From contig CBDBEN010000005.1 of NCBI GenBank assembly GCA_965204405.1, forward strand, positions 2,356,001-2,420,000: a stretch of DNA of 64,000 nucleotides, written 5' to 3'. Positions 43,642 through 52,500 of this stretch are shown in pieces; within the stretch, counting starts at the first letter, position 1, and every line of letters starts with the position of its first letter. This DNA comes from JANQPX01 sp965204405. GTDB lineage: Bacteria > Pseudomonadota > Alphaproteobacteria > Geminicoccales > Geminicoccaceae. Both the position numbers and the translations under genes were made by a program. Under the pieces are notes generated by a model. The model did not search any database. It saw only the letters and a program-made list of their open reading frames with translations, and had not been told where the DNA came from.

Positions 43642-44613
43642 CTAAAGCCGGCCAACGGCGTGGCGTTTTGCACCGTTCTTCTCGGCGAGCAGGCAAAGCC
43701 AGTCATGGGCAACCGTGGCGGCGGCGATCGCCGTGATCTCGGCGCGGTCATAGGGTGGTGAGACTTCGACCACATCCATGCCGATCAGGTTGAGGGCTGC
43801 CAGCCCCCGGATTAGCTCTAGCGCCTGCCAACTCGCCAGGCCGCCGCTGACCGGCGTTCCGGTTCCGGGGGCGAAGGCGGGGTCGAGGCCGTCCACATCG
43901 AACGAGATGTAGACCGGTGCATCGCCGGCACGGGCTTGGATGATCTCCAGGGCTGCGTCGATGCCGTTTCGATGCACCCAGGGGCTGGTCAGGATTTCGA
44001 AGCCGTGGTCGCTGTCGTTATAGGTGCGAAGGCCGATCTGGGTCGATCGTGCGACGTCGATGACACCCTCCGCTGTCGCGCGGGCGAACATGGTGCCGTG
44101 GTCAAGCCTGTCGCCGTCATCGGGCCAGGTGTCGCAATGGGCATCGAACTGCACCAGGGCGATGGGACCGTGCGTCTTGGCGTGCGCCTTGATCAGCGGA
44201 TAGGCGACGAAGTGATCGCCGCCAAAAGTCAGCATGCGCGCACCACTCGCCAAGATATGATCGGCATGGGCCTCGATCGTCGCGGGCACCGTTTCGGGAT
44301 GATGGGGATCGACGAAACAATCGCCGAAATCGATCACTGAAAGATGCTCGAAGGGATCGAAGCCGAAAGGAAAGGCTTTGAGCTCGGCGAGCTGCACTGA
44401 GGCCGCGCGAATGGCCTGCGGTCCAAGGCGGCAACCGGGCCGAAAGGTAACGGAAGCATCGTAGGGCACGCCGCTCACCACCACCTCGGCTCCATCGAGA
44501 TCGCGCGTGTAGCGGCGGCGCAGAAAGCTGAGCGCACCGCCATAGGTCATTTCGGGCCAGCGGCCGCGCAGCTCGTTAGAACGAAAGGCGCGATCGCCTT
44601 GATCTTCGGTCAT
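43642..44613 (-). CDS. speB: Agmatinase (ureohydrolase family)
   Basis: A 323-residue arginase/agmatinase-fold enzyme with all manganese ligands visible: FGGDHFVAYP (His), VQFDAHCDTW (Asp-His-Asp) and YISFDVDGLDPAFAPGTGTP (Asp-Asp). It converts agmatine to putrescine and urea, feeding the Puu and aminotransferase routes encoded around it. The gene starts 25 bases after potI in the same operon and is followed by the amidotransferase gene 17 bases on. Guanidino acids are possible other substrates. Confidence 0.9.
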   Translation of the reverse strand: MTEDQGDRAFRSNELRGRWPEMTYGGALSFLRRRYTRDLDGAEVVVSGVPYDASVTFRPGCRLGPQAIRAASVQLAELKAFPFGFDPFEHLSVIDFGDCFVDPHHPETVPATIEAHADHILASGARMLTFGGDHFVAYPLIKAHAKTHGPIALVQFDAHCDTWPDDGDRLDHGTMFARATAEGVIDVARSTQIGLRTYNDSDHGFEILTSPWVHRNGIDAALEIIQARAGDAPVYISFDVDGLDPAFAPGTGTPVSGGLASWQALELIRGLAALNLIGMDVVEVSPPYDRAEITAIAAATVAHDWLCLLAEKNGAKRHAVGRL

Positions 44614-44638
44614 GTCAGGTTCCGTTTCGCTGCCACCA

Positions 44639-45463
44639 TCAACGCACTGTCTCCAAGTCCCGCCCGCGGGCGCCTGCCCGTCGCATCAGGAACATCGCGA
44701 CCAGGATGCCTGTAGCGACCAGCCCGATGATGATGGTCGCAAGCGCATTGACATCGGGGCTGACGCCGAGCCGGACCTTGGAGAAGATGACCATCGGCAA
44801 GGTCGAGGCGCCGGGGCCGGAGACGAAGCTCGCGATCACCAGATCGTCGAGGGAAAGGGTAAAGGCGAGGAGCCAGCCGGACACCAAAGCGGGTGCGATC
44901 ATCGGCAGGGTCACATCGAAGAACACCCGGACCGGCGAGGCGCCGAGATCCATCGCCGCCTCCTCGATCGAGACATCCAGGTCCGCAAGGCGCGATTGCA
45001 CGACCACGGCGACGAAGGCCATGCAAAAGGTGGTATGCGCGATGATAATGGTCAGCAGCCCCCGACCTGCCGGCCAGCCGAGCAGCGCCTCCATAGCGAC
45101 GAACAGCAAAAGGAGGGATAGGCCGGTGATCACCTCCGGCATCACCAACGGTGCGGTGACCATGCCATTCAAGAGGGTCTTGGTGCGGAAGCGGCGAAAG
45201 CGCGTGAGCACGAAGGCGGCAATCGTGCCGAGACAAAGCGCAATCGTCGCCGCGACCGCCGCGATCTTGAGGCTGACCCAGGCCGCACCCAGGATCTGAG
45301 GATCGCGAAACAGTTCGCCATACCATTTGGTCGAGAATCCTCCCCAAACGGTCACGAGCTTGGACTCGTTGAAGCTGTAAATCACCAGGCTGGCGATGGG
45401 GAGATAGAGAAAGGCGAAGCCGAGAACCGCGGCGATGGGAAGAAAATAGGACCGTCTGGTCAT
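44639..45463 (-). CDS. potI: Polyamine ABC transporter permease PotI-type
   Basis: A 274-residue membrane protein with six hydrophobic helices. It has the EAA loop (DLDVSIEEAAMDLGASPVRVFF) used to contact the ATPase, and the PotI/PotC-type region LPMVIFSKVRLGVSPDVNAL. Its ATG overlaps the PotH stop by ATGA. It builds the inner-membrane channel with PotH for import of putrescine or a similar cation. Confidence 0.93.
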   Translation of the reverse strand: MTRRSYFLPIAAVLGFAFLYLPIASLVIYSFNESKLVTVWGGFSTKWYGELFRDPQILGAAWVSLKIAAVAATIALCLGTIAAFVLTRFRRFRTKTLLNGMVTAPLVMPEVITGLSLLLLFVAMEALLGWPAGRGLLTIIIAHTTFCMAFVAVVVQSRLADLDVSIEEAAMDLGASPVRVFFDVTLPMIAPALVSGWLLAFTLSLDDLVIASFVSGPGASTLPMVIFSKVRLGVSPDVNALATIIIGLVATGILVAMFLMRRAGARGRDLETVR

Positions 45464-46410
45464 GACGCCGTCTCCCTGCCGGCGGAACTGCGCATCGCCA
45501 TAATCGGAATCACCATCAACAACAGCATGACGATGGCAACGGCCGATGCAACCGGCCAGTCCCGGTTCGAGAAGAACTCGTCCCAGAGCACGCGGCCGAT
45601 CATGAGCGTATCGGGACCGCCGAGCAGCGCCGGGATGACAAACTCTCCGATGACAGGGACCAGCACCAGCATCGACCCGGCGAGGATTCCCGGCACTGAC
45701 AAGGGGAGGGTGATCGTGAAGAAGGTAGTCATCGGCTTCGAGCCGAGATCCGCAGAGGCTTCCAGGAGGTCGTTGTCGAGCTTCGCCAGGTTCGCATAGA
45801 GCGGCAGAATCATGAACGGCAGATAAGTGTAGACGACGCCGACATAAACCGCGAAGTCGGTCTGCATCATGTTTAGCGGTGCGGAGATGATGCCGAGCGA
45901 CATCAGGAAATTGTTGATCAGCCCGTTGCTCTTCAGGATGCCGATCCAGGCATAGACGCGCAGCAGGAACGACGTCCAGAACGGCAGGATCACCAGCATG
46001 AGCAGAACGTTGCGTGTCCGCTCGGGTGCGCGCGCGATATAGTAGGCCATCGGGTAGCCGATCAGGAGGCAGAGTATCGTCGAGACCACTGCGATCTTGA
46101 TCGATTCCAGATAGGCGAAGAAATAGAGGCTGTCCTCCCAGAGATAGCTGTAATTGCTGAAGTTCAGCGACAGCAGCAGCCGGCCTTCCTCGTCCCATTC
46201 ATAAAGCGGGGCGTAAGGCGGGCGCGCGATCAGCGCCTCGGACAGCGAGATCTTCAAGACCACCGCAAACGGGATTAGGAAGAAGACCAGGAGCCACAAG
46301 GTCGGCACCGCGATGACCAGAGCGCGACCGCTAAAGCCAAGGCGGCTCAAGAGCCTGGCCGTCCAGCCCTGCGGCGGCGTGCGCCCCTGGGTTTCTGTCG
46401 CGGCACTCAT
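45460..46410 (-). CDS. potH: Polyamine ABC transporter permease PotH-type
   Basis: A 316-residue permease with a longer N-terminal segment and six helices, the Pot/Ydc family region LPFWTSFLLRVYAWIGILKS and an EAA loop (DNDLLEASADLGSKPMTTFF). Its ATG overlaps the PotG stop as ATGA. It pairs with PotI. Confidence 0.93.
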   Translation of the reverse strand: MSAATETQGRTPPQGWTARLLSRLGFSGRALVIAVPTLWLLVFFLIPFAVVLKISLSEALIARPPYAPLYEWDEEGRLLLSLNFSNYSYLWEDSLYFFAYLESIKIAVVSTILCLLIGYPMAYYIARAPERTRNVLLMLVILPFWTSFLLRVYAWIGILKSNGLINNFLMSLGIISAPLNMMQTDFAVYVGVVYTYLPFMILPLYANLAKLDNDLLEASADLGSKPMTTFFTITLPLSVPGILAGSMLVLVPVIGEFVIPALLGGPDTLMIGRVLWDEFFSNRDWPVASAVAIVMLLLMVIPIMAMRSSAGRETAS

Positions 46411-47549
46411 GACAGCAGCACGATGCCGGCCGCATCGCCCCAGGTCGCATAGACCGTCTCATCCCAGCGAATGCTGCCCCTGTCATGGCGTTCCAGATTG
46501 GGCTTGGTCACCTGGATGCGTTTGCCGCTGTCCAGCATCACCCGATAGATCGAGAGATTGCCCATATAAGCCACGTCCTCGACCAAGCCCGCTGCTACGT
46601 TCCGGCTGGTCTCAGGCTTTTCGCGGGTGAGCGTGACCTTCTCCGGGCGAAGCGCGAACCAGAGCTTTTGATTGGGCGTGCAGCTGACGCCATGGCTGAC
46701 ATAAATTTCGCCGCCGGTTTCGGAGGATTGAATAACGACGTGGTCCTCGGCATCTTCGACCACGCGGCCTTCGAACATATTCACCGAGCCGATGAAATCA
46801 GCGACGAAGCGGGACTTCGGATATTCGTAGATATTGTGGGGCTCGTCGACCTGGACGATTTCGCCGCGATCCATGACGCCGATCCGGCTGGAGAGCGTCA
46901 TGGCCTCCTCCTGGTCATGGGTGACGACAACGAAGGTAACGCCGAGGTCTTCCTGAATTTTCATCAGCTCAAATTGCGTCTCCTCGCGCAGCTTCTTGTC
47001 GAGGGCGCCGAGCGGCTCGTCAAGCAGCAGCAGTTTCGGCCGTTTGACCAAGGCGCGCGCCAGCGCCACTCGCTGACGCTGACCGCCGGAAAGCTGGTGC
47101 GGCTTCCTTTTGGCGAACGACTCGAGCTGGACCAGTGCCAGGATCTCGCCGACGCGATCGGCGATTTCCGAAGACGGCACGCGGTCTCGTTTCAGGCCGT
47201 AGGCGATGTTTTTTTCGACGGTCATATGCGGGAACAGCGCGTAGGACTGGAACATCATGTTCACGCGTCGCTCATAGGGCGGCACGCCGGCCATGTCCTG
47301 ACCATCGATCTCGATCGAGCCGCTGGTGGGCATCTCGAAACCGGCAAGCATCCTGAGCAAGGTCGACTTGCCGCAGCCCGAGCCGCCGAGCAGGCAAAAC
47401 AGTTCGCGGTGGTAGATATCCAGAGAGACATTGTCGACCGCCGTGAACTCGCCGAATTTCTTCGTGATGTTCTTGATCCGGATGTAAGGCGTTGCGCCAG
47501 GATCTTCCCACGGTTTTGTGTCGGCGATGGATTGACCGCTGTCGACCAT
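46407..47549 (-). CDS. potG: Polyamine ABC transporter ATP-binding protein PotG-type
   Basis: A 380-residue ATPase. Walker A GGSGCGKST, Q-loop MMFQSYALFPHMTVEKNIA, signature LSGGQRQRVALARAL, Walker B KLLLLDEPLGALDKKLRE and His in VVVTHDQEEAM are all intact, and the C-terminal 130 residues form the TOBE/regulatory domain of the Pot/Mal type. ATG 47549 follows GGGAGG and is preferred over an upstream start at 47585. The gap to potF carries a 10-bp hairpin. Confidence 0.94.
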   Translation of the reverse strand: MVDSGQSIADTKPWEDPGATPYIRIKNITKKFGEFTAVDNVSLDIYHRELFCLLGGSGCGKSTLLRMLAGFEMPTSGSIEIDGQDMAGVPPYERRVNMMFQSYALFPHMTVEKNIAYGLKRDRVPSSEIADRVGEILALVQLESFAKRKPHQLSGGQRQRVALARALVKRPKLLLLDEPLGALDKKLREETQFELMKIQEDLGVTFVVVTHDQEEAMTLSSRIGVMDRGEIVQVDEPHNIYEYPKSRFVADFIGSVNMFEGRVVEDAEDHVVIQSSETGGEIYVSHGVSCTPNQKLWFALRPEKVTLTREKPETSRNVAAGLVEDVAYMGNLSIYRVMLDSGKRIQVTKPNLERHDRGSIRWDETVYATWGDAAGIVLLS

Positions 47550-47575
47550 AACAGCCTCCCATTTTTTACATTGGA

Positions 47576-47602
47576 CTGGCGGCAACTGGTTATTGCCGCC
47601 AG
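47576..47602 (-). promoter_or_regulatory. Intercistronic hairpin between potF and potG
   Basis: CTGGCGGCAA and TTGCCGCCAG form a perfect 10-bp stem with a seven-base loop directly after the potF stop. Downstream on this strand is an A-rich stretch rather than T, so partial termination or protection of potF mRNA is likelier than full stop. Confidence 0.65.
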
Positions 47603-47611
47603 CCCTTCAAA

Positions 47612-48706
47612 TTACTGACCCGTCTTGACCTTGGTCCAGGCCCGGGTGCGAATCCGATCGTATTTCGGGGTATTGATCCGCGGGACATAAAGCTTGGCAA
47701 TGACGTCCTTCGAGGGATAGACCGCCTCATCGTTCAGGACGTCTTCGGAGACATAGGCGAGCGACGCCTCATTGCCACTGGCAAAGGAAACGTAGCTGGT
47801 AATGTCGGCCATGACCTCGGCGCTCATCAGAAAGTCGATGAATTTGTGGGCGTTGCCCGGATGGGGCGCATCGACCGGGATCGCCAGCATGTCGAACCAC
47901 ATCATCGCTCCTTCGGTCGGGATCGTGTACACGACCTCGACCCCTTTTCCGGCTTCATTGGCACGATCGCGCGCCTGCAGGATATCGCCTGACCAGCCCA
48001 CTGTCAGACAGATGTCACCATTGGCAAGATCGTTGATGTACTGAGACGAATGGAAGTAGCGAATATGTGGCCGGATCTTCTGGAGATGCTCTTCGGCTTT
48101 GGCCAGATCGTCCTTGTCTTCGCTGTTCGGGTCGAGGCCCAGATAGTGCAGTACGGCGGAGACCATCTCGGAAGGCGCATCAAGCATGGACACGCCGCAG
48201 TCTGCGAACTTAGCGACGACGTCAGGATTGAACACCATGTCCCAGCTTTCGAGGGGGGCATCCGCCATGCGCTCCTCGATGGCGGGTTTGTTATAGCCGA
48301 CGCCCGTGGTCCCCCACAAATAGTTGACCGAATGCTCGTTGCCCGGATCGTGCTGCGCGACCAGTTCGCTGATCGTCGGGTCCAGGTTGCCGCTATTGGC
48401 GAGCTTGGACGTATCGAGCGGCTGAAAAACGCCGGCTACGATCTGGCGGGCAAGAAAGCTGGATGACGGCACCACCACATCGTAGCCGGATCCTCCTGCC
48501 AGCATCTTGGCTTCCAGCACCTCATTGCTGTCGAAGACGTCATAATTGACCTTGATCCCGGTTGCCGCCTCGAATTTCTCGATGGTGTCCTCGGCGATAT
48601 AGTCGGACCAGTTATAGACGTTGAGGACCGGCTCCTCCTCCGCGTGGGCTGTATGGGCCGCTATCGCGATTGCCGCGATGCCAGCCAGCAAGACGTTCTT
48701 GTTCAT
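47612..48706 (-). CDS. potF: Polyamine-binding periplasmic protein PotF-type
   Basis: A 364-residue solute-binding protein. Signal peptide residues 1-22 (MNKNVLLAGIAAIAIAAHTA, cut after HA). The mature N-terminus VLNVYNWSDYIAEDTIEKFE is the PotD/PotF hallmark with Trp-Ser-Asp at the polyamine site, and GVGYNKPAIEER, SMLDAPSEM and VGWSGDILQA follow as in the family. ATG 48706 follows CAGGGAGA and lies 28 bases after the PuuB-like gene. It should capture putrescine or a related diamine for PotGHI. Confidence 0.94.
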   Translation of the reverse strand: MNKNVLLAGIAAIAIAAHTAHAEEEPVLNVYNWSDYIAEDTIEKFEAATGIKVNYDVFDSNEVLEAKMLAGGSGYDVVVPSSSFLARQIVAGVFQPLDTSKLANSGNLDPTISELVAQHDPGNEHSVNYLWGTTGVGYNKPAIEERMADAPLESWDMVFNPDVVAKFADCGVSMLDAPSEMVSAVLHYLGLDPNSEDKDDLAKAEEHLQKIRPHIRYFHSSQYINDLANGDICLTVGWSGDILQARDRANEAGKGVEVVYTIPTEGAMMWFDMLAIPVDAPHPGNAHKFIDFLMSAEVMADITSYVSFASGNEASLAYVSEDVLNDEAVYPSKDVIAKLYVPRINTPKYDRIRTRAWTKVKTGQ

Positions 48707-48734
48707 ACCTATCTCCCTGTTTGTGCTAGGTTTA

Positions 48735-50048
48735 CTAAACTCCAAGCGCATCGCGAAGGCCATACCACCAAGACCCCATAACCGAGTATGGCACGCGAAA
48801 AAGCCGACCTCCCGGAAAGGGAAACCAGCGAAGCCTCGCGAAAACGTCGAATCTGCTGAGATCACCGTCAACCGCTTCGGCCAGGATGCGGCCGAATAGA
48901 TGGGAGCCGGTCACGCCGTGGCCGCTATAGCCATGGGCGAAATAGACATTGTCGCCGAGACGCCCCAATTGCGGCACACGCGAGAAGGACAGGGCGAAAT
49001 TGCCGCTCCAGGCGTAGTCGATCTTGACCCCTTTCATTTGTGGAAAGACTTTTTCCAGGTTCGGGCGAAGCTTCGCCACGATATCCGCGGGATCGGTGCC
49101 GCCATAGACCGTGCCGCCGCCGAACAGCAGCCGCCGGTCGGCCGAAAGACGGTAGTAGTCGAGGATGTAGCGGACATCTTCGACGCAAAGATCGGTCGGC
49201 AACAGATTATCGGCGCGATCCTCACCCAGGGGCTCGGTTGCGACAATCTGGGTCGAAACGGGCATGACCCTTGGCGCTAGCGCAGGCACCGCCTTGCCAA
49301 GATAAGCGTTGCCGCAGAGCAAGAGCGTGTTGCAAGACATCTCGCCACCGACGGTCTTCGCAATGGGCTTGGCGCCCTGGCCATCGATCTCGATCACCGG
49401 AGATTGCTCGTGAATGACACCGCCAAGCTTCTCGAAGGCGAGGGCCTCGCCGAGCGCCAGGTTCAGCGGATGCATGTGACCGCCGGAATGGTCGATCATG
49501 CCGCCCTCATAGGCCTCCGAGCCGATATGGTGACGGATCGCCTCCTTATCGAGCAACTCGTGGTCGTCCATGCCGTGGCGGCGCCAGAGTGTTTGCTTGG
49601 CCTCGAGATCGCGCATCTGCCTGGTGTTGAGCGCGGCGAACAGATTGCCGTCCTTGAGGTCGCAACTGATATTGTAGGCCTTGACACGCTTGCGGATGAT
49701 TGCGGCACCCTCTTGCGCCGTTTTGCCGATAAAGCCGGCGGCGTCCGCGCCATAGCGCCGCTCGATCACATCGAGGCCGGCATTCAACCCGTTCACGATC
49801 TGACCGCCATTCCGCCCGGAAGCGCCCCAGCCGACTTTGGCGCCTTCGAGAATTCTGACCTGGTAACCCTTTTCAGCGAGATGGAGCCCAGCGGAAAGGC
49901 CGCTATAGCCAGCGCCGATGATGCAGATATCGCTCTCTACCGTTTCCGATAGGGGAGGGCGGTCCGGTGCGGTGTTGGCGGAGGCCGCGTAGTAGCTCTC
50001 GGGATAGGCACCGTCTCCGGCATAGCCAGCGGATCCCGCCGGCATCAC
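48735..50048 (-). CDS. puuB: Gamma-glutamylputrescine oxidase-like FAD oxidoreductase (2)
   Basis: A 437-residue flavoprotein of the same family as the 41598 gene, with PESYYAASANTA, the FAD motif DICIIGAGYSGLSAGLHLAE, WGASGRNGGQIVNGLNAG and FAHGYSGHGVTGSHLFGR. Its ATG overlaps the preceding puuA stop as ATGA, so synthetase and oxidase are made together. The products of the two gene pairs differ throughout, so they may take different polyamines or acceptor amines. Confidence 0.87.
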   Translation of the reverse strand: MMPAGSAGYAGDGAYPESYYAASANTAPDRPPLSETVESDICIIGAGYSGLSAGLHLAEKGYQVRILEGAKVGWGASGRNGGQIVNGLNAGLDVIERRYGADAAGFIGKTAQEGAAIIRKRVKAYNISCDLKDGNLFAALNTRQMRDLEAKQTLWRRHGMDDHELLDKEAIRHHIGSEAYEGGMIDHSGGHMHPLNLALGEALAFEKLGGVIHEQSPVIEIDGQGAKPIAKTVGGEMSCNTLLLCGNAYLGKAVPALAPRVMPVSTQIVATEPLGEDRADNLLPTDLCVEDVRYILDYYRLSADRRLLFGGGTVYGGTDPADIVAKLRPNLEKVFPQMKGVKIDYAWSGNFALSFSRVPQLGRLGDNVYFAHGYSGHGVTGSHLFGRILAEAVDGDLSRFDVFARLRWFPFPGGRLFRVPYSVMGSWWYGLRDALGV

Positions 50049-51412
50049 ACCCCGTCCAGATAGCTTTGATATTCAAGCGTGGTGACCTCGGCGGCAAAGC
50101 GCGCCATCTCCTGGCGTTTGCAGGCCGAGATCATGCCTGTGAGCGTCGGATTGAGAATGTCGCCGATCAACTCTCCCTGCTCGAATGCGCCGAGTGCTGA
50201 TCCCCAATCGGTTGGCAAGGAAGGGAGGTCCTGCGCATAGGCGTTGCCGGCAATCGGTTGATCCGGCGCGATCTGTCGCTCAATGCCGATCAGTGCGGCA
50301 CCGAGCATGGCGGTCAACACCAGATAGGGGTTGGCGTCCGCACCGGCCACTCGATGCTCGATCCGACGGGCCTTGGACGAACCGCCTGGGATGCGGATTG
50401 CCGCCGTCCGATTCTCATAGCCCCAGGCGCGTGTCACCGGTGCATGGGTGCCTGCGCGCAGCCGCCGATAGGAGTTGAGATGGGGCGCGAATAGCAGCAT
50501 CGACTCGTCCATCGCCGTCAAAAGGCCGCCGACCGCGTGTTTCAGGACATCACTGCCCTCAGCGTTGCCATCGTCGAACACATTCCGGCCGGCGTTATCG
50601 AGAAGGCTGAAATGGATGTGGAAGCCATTGCCGCTTTCTTCGCCATAGGGCTTGGCCATGAAGGAGGCCGCAAGCTTGTGGCGCCTGGCGATGCCCTTGA
50701 CCAGCCGCTTGAACAAAAGGGCGTCGTCCGCCGTGCGTAGCGGATCATCGGCATGGCTGAAATTCACCTCGAACTGACCGCAGCCATTTTCCGAGATCGC
50801 GGCTTCGGCTGGTATGCCTTGCTGCGCACATGCGGCATAGACATCGGCTAGGAATCCGCCGAAAGCGTCGAGCTCGTCTGCGGAAAGAACGTCGTCGGAG
50901 GCCAGGCGCTCGCCGCTAACCGGCGATTTCGGCGGGCGGGGCCGATGTTTTTTCGGATCGATCAGATAGAACTCCAGCTCGGTCGCCGTGACCGGTGTCA
51001 GCCCTAGGGCGCGAAAGCGCTCGACGACCGCAGCCAGCGTCCGCCTCGGATCGCCGTCATAAGGGCTGCCATCCTCATTCGCCATCCAAAGAGGCAAATA
51101 GGCTGTCGGCCGATCCATCCAATTCACGGGCACGAGCCCGCGCTCGGTCGGCTGCACGATGCCGTCGCTGTCGCCGGTCTCGAACACCTGCCCGCTGCCG
51201 ATCACGTCCCGCCCCCAGATGTCGACCACCAACGTGGAGAGTGGCATGCGCAGGCCGCCTTGCATCGCCTTGTCGATCAGGTTCGTCGGCAGCCATTTGC
51301 CGCGCCAGACGCCGTTGATATCTGGGATTGCGGCGATGACATGGTCGCCGTCAGGGCCGTCCATGAGCCGGTGCGATGCGCGCTCCTTTCCAGACTGCCC
51401 TGTTCTAGCCAC
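50045..51412 (-). CDS. puuA: Gamma-glutamylputrescine synthetase-like glutamine synthetase (2)
   Basis: A 455-residue glutamine synthetase-fold protein: VTATELEFYLIDPKK (Glu), ENGCGQFEVNFSHADDPLRT (Glu), NGFHIHFSLLDNAGRNVFDD (His) and AWGYENRTAAIRIPGGSSKA (Arg). It has the PuuA-type N-terminus DINGVWRGKWLPTN. First gene of a leftward eight-gene operon (puuA, puuB, potFGHI, speB, amidotransferase) and divergent from a second GntR-FCD gene. The codon at 51412 starts MARTGQSG; a shorter start near MDGPDGDH is possible. Confidence 0.87.
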   Translation of the reverse strand: MARTGQSGKERASHRLMDGPDGDHVIAAIPDINGVWRGKWLPTNLIDKAMQGGLRMPLSTLVVDIWGRDVIGSGQVFETGDSDGIVQPTERGLVPVNWMDRPTAYLPLWMANEDGSPYDGDPRRTLAAVVERFRALGLTPVTATELEFYLIDPKKHRPRPPKSPVSGERLASDDVLSADELDAFGGFLADVYAACAQQGIPAEAAISENGCGQFEVNFSHADDPLRTADDALLFKRLVKGIARRHKLAASFMAKPYGEESGNGFHIHFSLLDNAGRNVFDDGNAEGSDVLKHAVGGLLTAMDESMLLFAPHLNSYRRLRAGTHAPVTRAWGYENRTAAIRIPGGSSKARRIEHRVAGADANPYLVLTAMLGAALIGIERQIAPDQPIAGNAYAQDLPSLPTDWGSALGAFEQGELIGDILNPTLTGMISACKRQEMARFAAEVTTLEYQSYLDGV

Positions 51413-51448
51413 GCCTGATATCCTCAGTTTAGTGATTTCATTATCAAT

Positions 51449-51500
51449 AATGTGATCACATTTATGCTGTCAAGATCTGGATTTGATGTTTGTGATATCA
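51449..51500. promoter_or_regulatory. Operators between puuA(2) and GntR gene 2
   Basis: AATGTGATCACATT (51449-51462) is a perfect 14-base palindrome, and TGATATCA (51493-51500) is a perfect 8-base one. Both share the TGAT-ATCA type core seen at the other GntR gene. They lie in the 150-base divergent promoter region. Confidence 0.6.
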
Positions 51501-51562
51501 TTCTGATCGGCTATGAAGGGGATGGAGGCGCTCGTCTCGGACAAAAAAGGAAATGCGGCGCT

Positions 51563-52276
51563 ATGCACATGTCGGATGATTTGATCTTATCGAGTCGGTC
51601 GACACGCTCGGGCGAAACCGTGCAGGAGCGGGCCTATCGACGTTTGCGGCGTTCGATTATGACCGGTGCCGTGAGCCCCGGAGTTGCACTGACCATCCGT
51701 GGGCTCGCCGAGACCTTGCAGGTAAGCCCGACGCCGATTAGAGAAGCGCTTCGTCGTCTTTCCGCCGAGCGCGGCCTCGCTGTCCTCGATAATCGCCGGG
51801 TGATGGTGCCGGAGATGACGGTGCAAAAGTTCGAGGAGCTTTTGACATTGCGCATCGCTCTTGAAACCCATGCCGCGGAACGGGCACTACCCTATATCAG
51901 CGACAAAATAATCGATGAGCTCGAAGCCCTGGACGGCGAGCTTGACCAGGCGTTCGAGAACAATCGCTACGAGGATACGATCATCACCAACCAGGCCTTC
52001 CACGCGCGGCTGTTCCAGGCCAATCCGCACCAGCAGGCCATGCCCATGATCGAAAGCGTCTGGCTGCAGCTCGGCCCGTTTCTTCGCTTGGCAGCAGTGG
52101 ATTTGAGAGACTATTACCGCGTCGACCGTCATAAGGAGGCGATCGTCGCGCTCCGAAAGCGCGATTCCGTAGCCCTGCGCAAGGCGATCGAGGCTGACAT
52201 CCGCGACGGTATCGGCCATATCGGCCGAGAAGGTCTGTTAAAGGCGTTCGTCGAAGCCCAAGGAGTGCTCTCCTAA
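51563..52276 (+). CDS. GntR-family regulator, FCD type (polyamine operon 2)
   Basis: A 237-residue FCD-type GntR protein. The helix-turn-helix is VQERAYRRLRRSIMTGAVSP and LQVSPTPIREALRRLSAERG; the FCD domain has LTLRIALETHAAERALPYI and NQAFHARLFQANPHQQAMPM with a likely metal/ligand His cluster. ATG 51563 (MHMSDD) with AAAGGA upstream is preferred over a start at 51452, which would include the operator. It is divergent from puuA(2) and should control the 51412-42917 operon. Confidence 0.88.
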   Translation: MHMSDDLILSSRSTRSGETVQERAYRRLRRSIMTGAVSPGVALTIRGLAETLQVSPTPIREALRRLSAERGLAVLDNRRVMVPEMTVQKFEELLTLRIALETHAAERALPYISDKIIDELEALDGELDQAFENNRYEDTIITNQAFHARLFQANPHQQAMPMIESVWLQLGPFLRLAAVDLRDYYRVDRHKEAIVALRKRDSVALRKAIEADIRDGIGHIGREGLLKAFVEAQGVLS

Positions 52277-52341
52277 CCAAGAAGGAGGAGTGGTTGTTGC
52301 AGAAATCGTGGAGAGGTTCTGTTTCTCCTTGTGTCTGACGT

Positions 52342-52389
52342 TCACGCAATCCTTACAGAGATTGGCTTGGCCAGGTTCACGTAGCTCGG
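52342..52389 (-). pseudogene. Transposase C-terminal scar (copy B)
   Basis: The minus strand encodes SYVNLAKPISVRIA and a stop, nearly the same as copy A at 24296-24358 (NLAKPISERIG). The two copies have the same orientation and flank the 28-kb block of sulfatase and polyamine operons. Confidence 0.35.
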
Positions 52390-52500
52390 AAAAAGCTCGT
52401 GCGCAAAACGTGCCGTAAGCCGACATTCAACGTGGACCTCAATTGTTGATATGAGGTCCATAAATCTCTTGTTCCGTATTTCGAGCAAATGTTTGCGGAT

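Noticed and set aside
46485..47618. Open frame antisense to potG
   Set aside because: PotG has all ATPase motifs; the antisense frame has none and no ribosome binding site.
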